A DNA stretch of 64,000 bases from Gammaproteobacteria bacterium (GTDB lineage Bacteria; Pseudomonadota; Gammaproteobacteria; JADZEE01): NCBI GenBank assembly GCA_020850735.1, contig JADZEE010000044.1:1-64000 (forward strand), read 5' to 3'. Below the pieces are notes generated by a model that searched no databases, was not told the DNA's origin, and was given only the letters and a program-made list of their open reading frames with translations. The translations under genes and the position numbers were made by a program. Shown here piece by piece: positions 1-9,395 of the stretch (the stretch's first letter is position 1; each line of letters opens with the position of its first letter).

Positions 1-146
1 ATGGTGTCGGGATCGTGCCAGTAGAGCGCGGACGGCCGGCGCTTGCGCCGCTCGCCCAGGCCGTTGATGGTGTTGCCGGATACCGCCGGGAACAGCGCGA
101 GTTGCTCGCTGCCCGGCCGGTAATCCGCGTCGATGCGCTTGCGCAT
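1..146 (-). CDS. N-terminal fragment of an unrecognised protein
   Basis: Only the first 48 codons lie in the window; the rest continues off the left edge. The ATG at 144-146 has a strong Shine-Dalgarno sequence (GGAGGTGAG on the minus strand) seven bases upstream, which makes the start convincing. The visible protein begins MRKRIDADYRPG and has a very basic stretch (ERRKRRP, near residues 32-38) before an aromatic segment. There is no signal peptide or membrane segment in the visible part. I do not recognise the family and give it no function. Confidence 0.6.
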   Translation of the reverse strand, partial: MRKRIDADYRPGSEQLALFPAVSGNTINGLGERRKRRPSALYWHDPDT

Positions 147-230
147 GAGTTCTCACCTCCGTGGCAGGGCGCGGTCCGCCCGCGTCTGTCTGGCGCCGCC
201 CCCGGCTGGGCCGCGGCGTAGCGTGCCGGT

Positions 231-677
231 TTATTCTCCGAGCTGTTTCTCCATGCGAATGAGGCGATGGCCGCCGACCACCTCACCGCCCGCGGTCACA
301 TGGTAGCCGAGGCCCGCATAGAAACCTTCCAGGTAATGGTGCGGGAACAGGTAGATGCTGCGCACGCGGGCGCGGCGGCCGAGCGCCTCGAGCGCGCGGA
401 CCAGGCGGGCGCCCAGCCCGCCGCCGCGATGGGCGGGAAGCACGGCAACCCGCGACAGGTGCGCGCTGCCATCGGCGTGCGGTGTCAACCGGGCCGTGCC
501 GATGACGGCGCCGTCCAGCCAGGCGAGCACGTGTATCGAGCCGTCGTCATGACCGTCGTCGTCGAGCTCGGCGGGGATACCCTGCTCATCGACGAACACC
601 CGCCGGCGCAGCGCCCGTGCCTGCGCCAGCTCGGCGGCGCCCGCCGTTTCCCGAATGACGGGCTGCGGCGCGGCCAT
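231..677 (-). CDS. GNAT family N-acetyltransferase
   Basis: A 148-residue cytoplasmic protein with the GNAT fold. Members move an acetyl group from acetyl-CoA to an amine. The acetyl-CoA pyrophosphate loop is visible as HRGGGLGARL (about residues 83-92), after the beta strand LSRVAVLPA. The N-terminal RALRRRVFVDEQGIP (22-35) is typical of the YjcF/ElaA-like branch of small-molecule acetyltransferases. The frame is open further upstream, but the ATG at 677 is preferred because translation before it runs into the neighbouring decarboxylase gene and is compositionally poor. It lies 16 bases downstream of the decarboxylase stop, so the two may be cotranscribed. The substrate is unknown. Confidence 0.85.
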   Translation of the reverse strand: MAAPQPVIRETAGAAELAQARALRRRVFVDEQGIPAELDDDGHDDGSIHVLAWLDGAVIGTARLTPHADGSAHLSRVAVLPAHRGGGLGARLVRALEALGRRARVRSIYLFPHHYLEGFYAGLGYHVTAGGEVVGGHRLIRMEKQLGE

Positions 678-693
678 GACGGTCGACCCGGGT

Positions 694-2181
694 TCACGCA
701 CGGCGGCGCAGCTCGCCGGCCTTGTGCGCGAGCACCTCGAGGGCGAGATCGACGTCGTCGCGGTGGGTATTGAAGCCGAGCACGGCAAAGCGCAGCAGGT
801 ACGTGCCGCGCAGGGAAGTCGAGGACAGGAAGATCCGCCCGTCGTTGCGCAGGGCATCTACCAGGCGGCGGTTGAGCTCGTTCGCATCCCCGCGCGCCGG
901 CAGGAAGCGGAAGGTCACGACGGACAGATCGGGCGGTGGTCCCACCTCGACGCCGTCCAGGCGCTGCACCTGCTCGTGGAAATAACGCGCGAGCAGCAGT
1001 TTCTCCTCCAGCGCGGCCCGAAACGTCGCGACGCCGAACAGCTTCAAGGGCAGCCACACGCGCAGGCCCCGGAACGGCCGGCTCAGCTCCGGCGAGACAT
1101 CGGCCGCGGAGCGGTCGTCGACCGGAAACACGTGCTTGAAGTCCTGCATGTACGGGCCGCGGGCGTGAAAGGCATCGAGCAGCCGCTGGCCGTCGCGCAC
1201 GATCACCACGCCGCAGCCGAACGGCAGGAACAGGCCCTTGTGCGGATCGACGACGAACGAGTCCGATCGTTCGACGCCGGCCAGCCGCGGGCGGCCCGTC
1301 TCGCTCAGCAGGAAGGCGCCGCCGTAAGCGCCGTCGACGTGCATCCACAGGTGATTGCGCGCGCAGATGTCGGCGATGAGCGGCAGCGGATCGATGCTGC
1401 CCATGTCGGTGGTGCCGGCGGTGGCGATGACCAGCCAGGGCGCGAGCCCGGCCCCGTGGTCCGCCGTGACCGCGCGTTCGAGCGCGCCGGCGTCCATGCG
1501 GTAGGCGGCGTCGATCGGCACCTCGCGCACCACGGCCTCGGTGAGACCGGCTACCCGCAGCGCCTTCAATATGGTGTGGTGGCTGAGCGGCGACACGTAC
1601 ACGACCGCGCGTTCGAAGTCGCGGGCGCGCAGACCGTGCGCCTCGCGCGCGGCGACGATGGCCGACAGCGCCGCGACACTGCCACCGGAGGTCAGATCGC
1701 CCTCCGCGCCTTCAGGGTAGCCGGCCAGATCGGCGAACCAGCGCACAACCGAGCGTTCCAGTCGCGTCAGGCCCGGCGCGGAAAATTTCGCGCCGGCATA
1801 CCGGTTGGTCGCCGCGGCGAGAAAGTCCCCGAGGGCCGAGCTGTACAGGCCACCGCTCGGGATGAAACCGAAAAAGCGCGGCGAGACGATGTTGGCGCCG
1901 CTGGCGTCGACGTGTCCGGCGTAGGTGTCGAGCACCTGTGCCAGTGGCTGCGCCTGCTCGCTGAAACGCAGCGACGGCGGCGCCGCGTCGTGTTCCGGAT
2001 CGAACTGATACACCGGCCGATCCTCCACGCCGTCGAGGTAGCTCTCGACGTAGGCGGCAACGGCTCGCAGGCGTTCGGCGCGCACGGGCGCCGGCTCCTC
2101 GAGCACGCTGGCCACTTGCTCGAGCTCGGCGAGCCGCGCTTCGAGGGACGGGAGAACCGCGGATCGTCCTGCTTCAATCAT
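694..2181 (-). CDS. Group II pyridoxal-phosphate-dependent decarboxylase
   Basis: A 495-residue cytoplasmic PLP enzyme of the aromatic-amino-acid/glutamate decarboxylase family. The Schiff-base lysine is Lys315 in VDPHKGLFLP, the PLP-ring aspartate is Asp283 in HVDGAYGG, and the ring-stacking histidine is His201 (PLSHHT). TSGGS near 165 fits the phosphate-binding turn. Length matches the family (about 480-500). Substrate choice within this family (DOPA, tryptophan, tyrosine, glutamate) cannot be assigned by eye. Given the tryptophanase and indolepyruvate genes downstream an aromatic amino acid is plausible, but that is inference. The ATG at 2181 was chosen over earlier in-frame starts because homology begins soon after it. 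Confidence 0.88.
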   Translation of the reverse strand: MIEAGRSAVLPSLEARLAELEQVASVLEEPAPVRAERLRAVAAYVESYLDGVEDRPVYQFDPEHDAAPPSLRFSEQAQPLAQVLDTYAGHVDASGANIVSPRFFGFIPSGGLYSSALGDFLAAATNRYAGAKFSAPGLTRLERSVVRWFADLAGYPEGAEGDLTSGGSVAALSAIVAAREAHGLRARDFERAVVYVSPLSHHTILKALRVAGLTEAVVREVPIDAAYRMDAGALERAVTADHGAGLAPWLVIATAGTTDMGSIDPLPLIADICARNHLWMHVDGAYGGAFLLSETGRPRLAGVERSDSFVVDPHKGLFLPFGCGVVIVRDGQRLLDAFHARGPYMQDFKHVFPVDDRSAADVSPELSRPFRGLRVWLPLKLFGVATFRAALEEKLLLARYFHEQVQRLDGVEVGPPPDLSVVTFRFLPARGDANELNRRLVDALRNDGRIFLSSTSLRGTYLLRFAVLGFNTHRDDVDLALEVLAHKAGELRRRA

Positions 2182-2373
2182 CGTCGTCGTCGCTCCACCG
2201 GCCGTCCGCGAGGCGGCGGCCCAGGTACGAAACCGGATTCTAACCGCTGGCCGGCGCCGACCTGAACAGACGAGCGCCGTGGCACCGTGCCGGCGCCGGC
2301 CGCCCGCCGCCACCGCGGCCCGCGCTTGCTACACTGGCGGCACGCCGCGAACCCGCGGCAGAGAAGACGTGCG

Positions 2374-3153
2374 TTGATCACCACCCACAGTCCCCGCGTC
2401 GCCGTCGTCACCGGCGCCGGGGCCGGCATCGGCCGGGCCTGCGCGTTGCGCTTCGGCCGCGAGGGCTACGGCGTGCTCGCGGTCGATCGCGCGGCGGACG
2501 ATCTCGCCGCGAGCGCCGATCAGTTGCGGGCGGCCGGTGTCGACTGTCTGACCGTCGTGGCGGACGTGAGCGAGGCGCCGGCCTGTGACGCCTTCGCCGC
2601 GGCGGCGCTCGAACGCTGGGGGCGGATCGATGTGCTGGTCGCGAACGCCGGCGTGCAGACCGGCGGTTCGCTGGCGGACGCGGACGCCGACTGGAACCGG
2701 ATCCTCGAGGTCAACGTGAAGGGCGTCGCACGCTCCTGCGCCGCGGTATTGCCGGCGATGCGCGCACGCGGCGGCGGCGCGATCGTCATGGTGTCGTCGA
2801 TCAACGCGGTGATCGGCGTGCGCGGCATGGCCATCTACGATGCGAGCAAGGCCGGCGTGCTCGGCATGATGCGCAGCCTCGCCGTCGAGCACGGCGACCG
2901 GGGCATCCGCGTCAACGCGGTCTGTCCGGGCGCGACGGTGACCGACTTTCACGAGCGTCGTGCCGCGGCCCGGGGCATCACCCCCGCGCAGCTGCGCGAT
3001 CGGACCAGGGGCTACGGCCTGCTCGGCCGGGCGGCGGAACCGGCCGAGCAGGCCGCGGTCATCTATTTTCTCGCCAGCGACGAAGCCGCGTTCATCACCG
3101 GCCAGGCAATCGTCGCCGACGGCGGCTACTCGCTCACTGCCGGATCGAACTGA
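2374..3153 (+). CDS. Short-chain dehydrogenase/reductase (SDR)
   Basis: A 259-residue classical SDR. The NAD(P)-binding motif TGAGAGIG is at residues 13-20, the NAG motif at 91-93, and the catalytic Ser-Tyr-Lys set is Ser141/142, Tyr155 and Lys159 (YDASK). The C-terminal ITGQAIVADGGYS is also classical. No ATG fits; TTG at 2374 is preceded by GAGAAG with an 8-base spacer and places the Rossmann motif at the usual distance, so TTG is the likely start. The gene is divergent from the decarboxylase. Its TGA stop is also the first three bases of a 185-bp interspersed repeat. The alcohol or ketone substrate is unknown. Confidence 0.9.
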   Translation: MITTHSPRVAVVTGAGAGIGRACALRFGREGYGVLAVDRAADDLAASADQLRAAGVDCLTVVADVSEAPACDAFAAAALERWGRIDVLVANAGVQTGGSLADADADWNRILEVNVKGVARSCAAVLPAMRARGGGAIVMVSSINAVIGVRGMAIYDASKAGVLGMMRSLAVEHGDRGIRVNAVCPGATVTDFHERRAAARGITPAQLRDRTRGYGLLGRAAEPAEQAAVIYFLASDEAAFITGQAIVADGGYSLTAGSN

Positions 3154-3335
3154 CAGCTCGTGAAACGATCACCGCGCCGGCTGCGAAGGCTCCTGGGCGT
3201 CTCTGGCGGCGTTGCTGAGACCCCCGAAATCGTTTCCGCAGGCCCGCTACGCGCGCGATTTTGTGCACCCCCGCGCCTTGCCGGACACTCCCAGGGTCCG
3301 TCTCGCCGCGGCGGGCGAATATTTCACCAGCTCTG
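3151..3335 (-). repeat. 185-bp interspersed repeat with terminal inverted repeats, copy 1
   Basis: This copy is the reverse complement of the one at 15161-15345 and has exactly the same length. Shared blocks include CACAAAATCGCGCGCGTAGC, ATTCGCCCGCCG and GGAAACGAT. The two ends resemble each other (CAGCTCGTGAAAC, and on the other strand AGAGCTGGTGAAAT), so it is an imperfect terminal inverted repeat element. It carries no convincing gene. One end begins inside the SDR stop codon (TGA at 3151-3153) and the other lies 20 bases before the next gene. The form suggests a MITE- or REP-like non-autonomous element. Confidence 0.8.
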
Positions 3336-3355
3336 AGTAACGCCGCCGCGACGCC

Positions 3356-4345
3356 ATGCACACACCGGTTCGCTGGGGGATCCTGGGCACCGGCCGGATG
3401 GCCGGGGCATTCGCCACGGCGCTGCGGGCGCTGCCCGACGCCGAGCTGCGCGCCGCGGCCTCACGCAGTCCCGACGCGGCCGCACGATTCGCCGCGGCGC
3501 ACGGGATCCACGTCGGCCACGCGGGTTACGAAGCGCTGGCCGGGGATCCGGACATCGACGTCGTCTACGTGGCCACGCCGCACGCCCGCCACGCCCGCGA
3601 CGCGCTGTTGTGCCTCGCGGCCGGCAAGGCGGTGCTGCTCGAAAAGCCCTTCACCATCAACGCCGGGGAAGCCGCCGCGGTCATCGCCGCCGCACGCGGG
3701 CGCGGCTTGTTCGTGATGGAAGCGATGTGGACCCGCTTCGTGCCGGCGATGGTGGCCCTGCGCCGTCTGCTCGCGGAAGCGGCCATCGGCACGCCACAGC
3801 TGCTGGTCGCCGGCGGGGCCTACATCCCCGACGCCGCGCCCGGGCATTATCTGCTCGAGCGTACGCTCGGCGGCGGTGTGCTGCTCGATGCCGGCGTTTA
3901 CCTGGTTTCGCTCGCGTCGCTGATTTTCGGCACCGCGGTGGACGTGCACGGCACGGCGACCCTGAACGACGACGGTATCGACGTGCAGGACGCCATGGCG
4001 CTGGGCTACGCCGCGGGCGGCGTAGCCAACCTGTACGTCTCGCTGCGCGCACGCCAGTCGCCGGCGGCGACGCTGCTCGGCAGCGAAGGACGGATCACCG
4101 TGCACCCGCCGGTGTTCTGTCCCGACCGGCTCACCCTCGCCCGCAGCGGTGCGGACGAACAGGTCATCGAGGCCCCGCACACCGGCAGCGGCTATCAATA
4201 CCAGGCCGTCGAGGTGATGCGCTGTCTGCGCGAGGGACGCACCGAGAGCGAGACCATGCCGCTCGCGGAGAGCCTCGCGATCATGCGAACCCTGGACGAG
4301 TTGCGGCGCCGGTTCGGCGTCCGATACCCCGGGGAAGGAACCTGA
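3356..4345 (+). CDS. Gfo/Idh/MocA family oxidoreductase, dihydrodiol-dehydrogenase-like
   Basis: A 329-residue NAD(P)-dependent dehydrogenase. The nucleotide-binding motif GILGTGRMA lies at residues 8-16 and the family EKP signature, with its catalytic lysine, at 96-98. MEAMWTRF (121-128) is characteristic of the dimeric dihydrodiol dehydrogenase branch, which oxidises trans-dihydrodiols of aromatics or certain sugars. Length agrees with that branch. It follows the repeat element and is transcribed with the SDR, possibly as a two-gene unit. A role in oxidising a cyclic diol would suit the catabolic setting but is inferred. Confidence 0.85.
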   Translation: MHTPVRWGILGTGRMAGAFATALRALPDAELRAAASRSPDAAARFAAAHGIHVGHAGYEALAGDPDIDVVYVATPHARHARDALLCLAAGKAVLLEKPFTINAGEAAAVIAAARGRGLFVMEAMWTRFVPAMVALRRLLAEAAIGTPQLLVAGGAYIPDAAPGHYLLERTLGGGVLLDAGVYLVSLASLIFGTAVDVHGTATLNDDGIDVQDAMALGYAAGGVANLYVSLRARQSPAATLLGSEGRITVHPPVFCPDRLTLARSGADEQVIEAPHTGSGYQYQAVEVMRCLREGRTESETMPLAESLAIMRTLDELRRRFGVRYPGEGT

Positions 4346-4483
4346 CCGCAGTTACGATCCGCCTGCCTCCGGGGGACGACCCGGGGTGGCGCTCCGGGTG
4401 CAGGTGCACGCGTCTGTCCGCCTGCCCGCCCGCTGCTGACGGTGCGTACCAGTCCGCGCACCACCCGCTCGCGGCCGCGCGGC

Positions 4484-6046
4484 TCAGGCGGCCTGAAACC
4501 CCGGCTTCGAGCCCGTGACGGGACGGGGCCCGCCGACCCGGCTCAACGCCTGATCGAGATGCTCGCCGCGTTCATCGGCCAGTGCCGCCTGGCGCAGCTC
4601 TGCGATCAATGCCGCGGGTTCCTCGAGCTGCCGGACCCGGTTCAAGGCTGCCATGATCCGCCGGAAACTGCTCATCCCCCTCGTATGGGTATCGCCATAA
4701 CCTTTGACGAGCTGTTGACAACGGGCCACTTCGACCGCGAGGTCGTAATCGCTGCCGGCCAGGGTATTGATGGTGGACAACCACGACTGGATATGACCAC
4801 CCTCCGTTTCGTAACGCAGGCTGTAGCGGCGCCACCTGCGCAGACCGGCTATCGCACAGAGCAGCAGAAAACCCCGCACTGTATTCGTGGTCACGCGGCG
4901 CCCTTTGCGGCAAAACAACCCGAGTATCGCGCGGGGCACGCGGTTATCCATGATAGCCCGGCCGAGCATCGCCGGAAGAACGTCACAAATCTCCTGCACG
5001 CGCGGGTGCATGAATTCGGTGACATAGACGATTTGATTCGGGCGGGCGCGGACCTCCTCGCGCACGCGTTCAATTCGCCGGGAGCGGATCTTCAGGTCGG
5101 CAACGCGGATGGCATCTTCATAAGTCATCCACAGCGCGAGGTGGCGCGCTGTCGTCTCCGTCAGGCGATAGCCGGGATCTTCGCCACGCCGTGACTCGTC
5201 GACCTTCAGGATCGTGGCGACCCGTTCGAGGTACTCCTCCGCATATGGAACATCCTGATAGTCGACGAGCCTGCGCACCGCCTCGCTCAGCGTCGCCCAC
5301 GTTGCTTCGGGAAATCCGGCTTTTATCCGCTCGATCAGTTTCTCCGCTGCGGCATTCGCCGGTGTCGCCGGTGTCGTCGCTCGCGGTTCGGGCCGGATCT
5401 GCGCTGCGCCGTGGCTCGCCCGATCGAATCCGCTGGCGAATCCCCGCAGATTCCCTTCCACGGCGATGCCGCTGCCGCGGATCGCGTCCTCGAAATGGTT
5501 ACGGGCCACGGGCAGCACGCCGCTACCGGCGATGGCGCCGAGCAGTACCGCGCTGATCGCACTGGCGCACTGTTGCGCCGCGGCGTCCATGTCGAAACAA
5601 ACGAACCTGGCGGCACGCTGCTCGACGACGCGCAGGATGTGCGCAGCGTCGGCGCGTCCGTCCCCCATGGCCATCCTTTCCGATATGGCGTAATCGCGGT
5701 GATCCGAGGTGATCACGGCGGTACGACCCGGCGTGACGAAACCGCGGACGATCGCCCGCCCCGCTTCGATCAGCTCACCGGCAACGACGATATCCACGTC
5801 CTGGGGCACCGGCATCAATGCCAGAACCGGCGCTTTCCCGGCTTGCGCGGCCTGCGCCCGGGGAAAGAATTCCAGATAATAGACCGTCGCACCGGTACGT
5901 TGTGCGACACCCGGCACCGATGTCGACTGCGCGATGAATCCCGCCCGCTCACCGGCCTTGACGAGCCAGTCGGAAAGCACGCCGCCGCCTTGCCCGCCCA
6001 TGGCGAGAATCGCGACGGATATCGGTTTCGGGCGTTCGTCGTTCAC
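4484..6046 (-). CDS. iorB: Indolepyruvate ferredoxin oxidoreductase, beta-type subunit with C-terminal extension
   Basis: A 520-residue partner of the ThDP subunit encoded just upstream. The first 200 or so residues are the pyruvate-ferredoxin-oxidoreductase gamma domain (AILAMGGQGGGVLSDWL near 14-30; STSVPGVAQRTGATVYY). The remaining 300 residues match the long C-terminal domain found in proteobacterial versions of this subunit (WMTYEDAIRVADLK, FMHPRVQEICDVLP). The complex oxidatively decarboxylates aryl-pyruvates such as indolepyruvate to acyl-CoA with ferredoxin or another acceptor. The GTG start overlaps the iorA stop as GTGA, indicating translational coupling; earlier starts would lie inside iorA. 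Confidence 0.88.
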   Translation of the reverse strand: MNDERPKPISVAILAMGGQGGGVLSDWLVKAGERAGFIAQSTSVPGVAQRTGATVYYLEFFPRAQAAQAGKAPVLALMPVPQDVDIVVAGELIEAGRAIVRGFVTPGRTAVITSDHRDYAISERMAMGDGRADAAHILRVVEQRAARFVCFDMDAAAQQCASAISAVLLGAIAGSGVLPVARNHFEDAIRGSGIAVEGNLRGFASGFDRASHGAAQIRPEPRATTPATPANAAAEKLIERIKAGFPEATWATLSEAVRRLVDYQDVPYAEEYLERVATILKVDESRRGEDPGYRLTETTARHLALWMTYEDAIRVADLKIRSRRIERVREEVRARPNQIVYVTEFMHPRVQEICDVLPAMLGRAIMDNRVPRAILGLFCRKGRRVTTNTVRGFLLLCAIAGLRRWRRYSLRYETEGGHIQSWLSTINTLAGSDYDLAVEVARCQQLVKGYGDTHTRGMSSFRRIMAALNRVRQLEEPAALIAELRQAALADERGEHLDQALSRVGGPRPVTGSKPGFQAA

Positions 6047-8199
6047 GGCGACTGACCCGATTCCCGGGCGCGCGGTCGTTCGAACCCGCGTCGCAATGAA
6101 GTGATAATCCTGGTGCGAACCTGGTGCAGCACACGGTCCCAGGCCGTGGGATTGAAGAGTATGTCGGCCCGATAGAAGGAAGGGCACAAGACCGCCGCAT
6201 GGGCGACCTCGCCACACACGCCACAACCCACGCAACTGTCGACGACATGGGCGACCGGATCCGAACGCAGCGGATCGGGATTGTCCTTGATCGTCAAGGA
6301 CGGACAACCGGACAAGCGGATGCAGGAATGATCGCCGGTACAGGTTTCGGGATCGACGCCGAACCGCTCTCGTACGTGCCGCTTCCCGGCGTCGATCCGT
6401 GCCCGGATCTGCGGCTTGATGCGGCGTTGCCGGTTGAGCTGGCACTCGCCGTCGGCGATGATGACCTTCGGACCCTTGGTCCGGGTCGTCATTGCCTGGC
6501 GCAGCGCCTGCAATGACCGGCGGATATCGTAGGTTCTGACCTGCTTGACCCAGCGCACGCCGACGGCGCGAACGACGTCGGCGAGCGGGATCCGGTATCG
6601 GCGTTGCTCGGCTTCAGCCCTCGACGAAGGGATCCATTGCCCGCCCGTCGCCGCGGAATAACCGTTGTCCACGATGACGATCACGCCGTCGTGCTGATTT
6701 TCCACGGCGTTGCCGACCCCGGTCGTCAGGCCGTTGTGCCAGAACCCGCCGTCGCCCATCACGCTCAGAGCGCGTTTGCGATGGGGAATCATCAAGGCCG
6801 AGGCACTGGCCGGCCCCAGGCCGTAGCCGGTAATCGTATTGCCGATGTTGAACGGGTCCAAGGTCGCGAAGGAGTGACAGCCGATGTCCATACTGGCCTG
6901 CAACGGACCCACCTCCCGCTCCAGCAACTTCATGGCCGAGAAAAAAGGACGCTCCGGACATCCGGTACACAGCCCCGAGGGGCGCACCGGGATCGCGTCG
7001 GCGAGCTGCTGCGCGACCGCGTCACCGCCGTCCGCCCCAGGGCTGCTCCGCCCGACCTCGGCCGACAATTGCGGCGCCCACGCCGCGAGAAACGCACGCA
7101 CGCCCTTCTCGATCACCCGCACGGTATATTCGCCCGACAGGGACAGCACGTCCTTGCCGGCGATCCGCGTCTGCACGTCATTGCGGCGCAGGATGGTATT
7201 GATGTTCTGCTCGAGATAATCGGGCTGACCTTCCTCCACGATCAGGACCGCGCGTTTGCCGCGGCAAAAGCCGATGACCTCGTTGTCGACGACCGGGTAG
7301 ACCACGTTCATCACGTAAATCGGCAGCCGCGTATTGCCGAACACATCGGCGCAGCCGGTCAGCTCCAACGCGCGGTTCAGGTTGTTATACAGACCTCCCG
7401 TGACGATGATGCCGATGTCGTCGGCCTCACCGACGATAAATTCATTGAGGTGCCGGCTCTCGATGAACTGTACGGCGGCAGGCCAGCGCGCATGAACCTT
7501 TTCCGCCTCGTGCTCGTAATTGAAGGGGGGCAGGATAATCCGGTCCAGTTGCCGGGTCGGCGCGTCCAGCGCGTCGCTCACCGTAAACGCGGGTCTGCGG
7601 TTGCTCTTCGCCTTGAACGTGCCGTACACGTGGCACGCCCGCACGCGCATCTGCATCATCACCGGCGTATGGCTGGCCTCTGACAGCTCGAAGCCGTTTT
7701 CCGCCATGTCGGTGATGCACTGCAGATTGGGACGCGGATCGAGCAGCCACATCTGGGACTTCATGGCGAAAGCGTGGGTGCGCTCCTGCATGATCGACGA
7801 GCCTTCACCATAGTCTTCGCCGACGATGATCAGGACACCGCCCCTCACGCCGGCAGAAGCGATGTTGGCCAGCGCGTCCGAGGCCACGTTCGTGCCCACG
7901 GTGGACTTCCAGGCAACAGCGCCCCGCAACGGATAGTTGATGGACGCTGCCAGCATGGCGGCGGCCGTCGCCTCGTTGGCCGAGGATTCGAAATGGATAC
8001 CCATTTCGCCCAGCAGATCCTGGGCGTCGTTGAACACGTCGATGAGATGACTGATCGGAGATCCCTGGTAGCCGCCGATATAAGCGACCCCTGCCTGCAG
8101 CAGGGCCTTGGTCACGGCGAGTATGCCCTCGCCGCTGAACTCGTCACCCTCGCCCAGTCTGAGTTTCTCGATCTCGTTCTTGAATGAACGTTCGGCCAT
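6043..8199 (-). CDS. iorA: Indolepyruvate ferredoxin oxidoreductase, ThDP-binding alpha subunit
   Basis: A 718-residue thiamine-diphosphate 2-oxoacid:ferredoxin oxidoreductase subunit. The N-terminal half holds the pyrimidine-binding domain (AYIGGYQGSPISHLID near 36-51). The ThDP motif begins GDGGFWHNGL and continues through VDNGYSAATGGQ. The C-terminus carries cysteine-rich ferredoxin segments (CTGDHSCIRLSGCPSL and CVGCGVCGEVAHAAVLCPS) for [4Fe-4S] clusters. With iorB it should convert transaminated aromatic amino acids (indolepyruvate, phenylpyruvate) to aryl-acetyl-CoA in the cytoplasm. ATG 8199 is the natural start. A tryptophanase-type gene three genes away also acts on aromatic amino acids. 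Confidence 0.9.
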   Translation of the reverse strand: MAERSFKNEIEKLRLGEGDEFSGEGILAVTKALLQAGVAYIGGYQGSPISHLIDVFNDAQDLLGEMGIHFESSANEATAAAMLAASINYPLRGAVAWKSTVGTNVASDALANIASAGVRGGVLIIVGEDYGEGSSIMQERTHAFAMKSQMWLLDPRPNLQCITDMAENGFELSEASHTPVMMQMRVRACHVYGTFKAKSNRRPAFTVSDALDAPTRQLDRIILPPFNYEHEAEKVHARWPAAVQFIESRHLNEFIVGEADDIGIIVTGGLYNNLNRALELTGCADVFGNTRLPIYVMNVVYPVVDNEVIGFCRGKRAVLIVEEGQPDYLEQNINTILRRNDVQTRIAGKDVLSLSGEYTVRVIEKGVRAFLAAWAPQLSAEVGRSSPGADGGDAVAQQLADAIPVRPSGLCTGCPERPFFSAMKLLEREVGPLQASMDIGCHSFATLDPFNIGNTITGYGLGPASASALMIPHRKRALSVMGDGGFWHNGLTTGVGNAVENQHDGVIVIVDNGYSAATGGQWIPSSRAEAEQRRYRIPLADVVRAVGVRWVKQVRTYDIRRSLQALRQAMTTRTKGPKVIIADGECQLNRQRRIKPQIRARIDAGKRHVRERFGVDPETCTGDHSCIRLSGCPSLTIKDNPDPLRSDPVAHVVDSCVGCGVCGEVAHAAVLCPSFYRADILFNPTAWDRVLHQVRTRIITSLRRGFERPRARESGQSP

Positions 8200-8393
8200 G
8201 GTCAGTCTCTAATTCAGCCCGAGGGGCGTGCGCGGCATTATGAAACAGCGCGAAATCCGCCCGCGACGCACGCTTACGGCAACGCCGATGTCTTCGCGAT
8301 ACGACCCGCGTCCACCGCTACGCAGCGGATGACCGCGCCTCGGCTGAGCAAGCGGTCCGATCCTCATGACATTCGAAAGCTCATTGCCGGACG

Positions 8394-9134
8394 CTAGTCG
8401 ACAATCGCGAGAACGCGAGCGGGCGAGCCGTCCAGTCCCTCCAGCGGCAGCGGCGCCGCGACCAGCGTGAAATCCCTGCCCTTCAGCTGCCGGATGTTCG
8501 TCACCATCTGAATGATGATGGCCCCGTTACCCAACAGCGCTTTGTGATTACGCCCGGGCGGCTGGTCCGCTTCGATCCCCAGCCAGAAGGGTGCCTCCGG
8601 AAAACAGTCGAGGGCGACCGCCTTCACACCCTTGTCGAGCAGCAGACCGGCAGCGCTGACGTCCAGGTAGATGGATTCGTTCCAGAACGCATCCGTCCCC
8701 CATGCGCGCTCGGTCCATCCGGTGTAGAGCACCGGGATCACGGAGCTGTCGATCTCGACTCCTGTCGCGATGATCGCGTCGGCGGTAACGGCTTGCCGGG
8801 GCTGCAGGTGGGTCAGGGGCACGACCCTGCCCGGCCCGACCAGTTGGTCCGGCGGGATCTGGTCCACCGAACGGCGATCGTCCTCGTCGAGGAAGTGGCA
8901 GGGTGCGTCCACGTGGGTACCGATGTGCGTGAGGATCTCCAGGCGGCTGGTCATGTGCAGCGTCAATTCCAGATCATCGGACAGCTCGACGCCCTGGCGC
9001 AGCAGACGCTGCTTCTGTTTTTCGCCCATACAGGTCAAGACGACGCACTTCGTCGGGTTTTCTTCGTACTCGCGCAGGCTGGGGATCCCGCGCATGTGCC
9101 GATTGATCGGCAAAGTCAAATCGAAAACCGGCAT
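8394..9134 (-). CDS. Cyclase-family metal-dependent hydrolase (kynurenine-formamidase-like)
   Basis: A 246-residue protein with the family metal-binding signature HIGTHVDAPCHF at residues 70-81 and the typical N-terminal DLTLPI. Members include arylformamidase (KynB), isatin hydrolase and polyketide cyclases; all use a divalent metal, often Mn or Zn, to open or close an amide or lactone. The ATG at 9134 has GGAGAG eight bases upstream. Next to iorAB and a tryptophanase-like enzyme, an indole/kynurenine-type substrate is attractive, but the motif alone does not separate the subfamilies. Confidence 0.82.
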   Translation of the reverse strand: MPVFDLTLPINRHMRGIPSLREYEENPTKCVVLTCMGEKQKQRLLRQGVELSDDLELTLHMTSRLEILTHIGTHVDAPCHFLDEDDRRSVDQIPPDQLVGPGRVVPLTHLQPRQAVTADAIIATGVEIDSSVIPVLYTGWTERAWGTDAFWNESIYLDVSAAGLLLDKGVKAVALDCFPEAPFWLGIEADQPPGRNHKALLGNGAIIIQMVTNIRQLKGRDFTLVAAPLPLEGLDGSPARVLAIVD

Positions 9135-9395
9135 TGGGTCTCTCCTTCGCGACGAAAAAACAAGGCCTTCCCTCGATCCCTGCGCACCGGGCGAGGCTCG
9201 TTTGCGCAGTTCGTCCACGCGGCTTTCCGACCCGCCCCGGCGAGCGTCCACGCACACACGCGGGCACGTCGAACCGTAGCAGGGTCAACCACCGCTCACC
9301 TCCGATACCACGCCCGTCGCCCGAGCGCCGGCCGCGGTGTTTGCGGCTGGCGTCGGATCGACACCGCCCCCGGAGTCACAGCCCGTCGTGCCGCC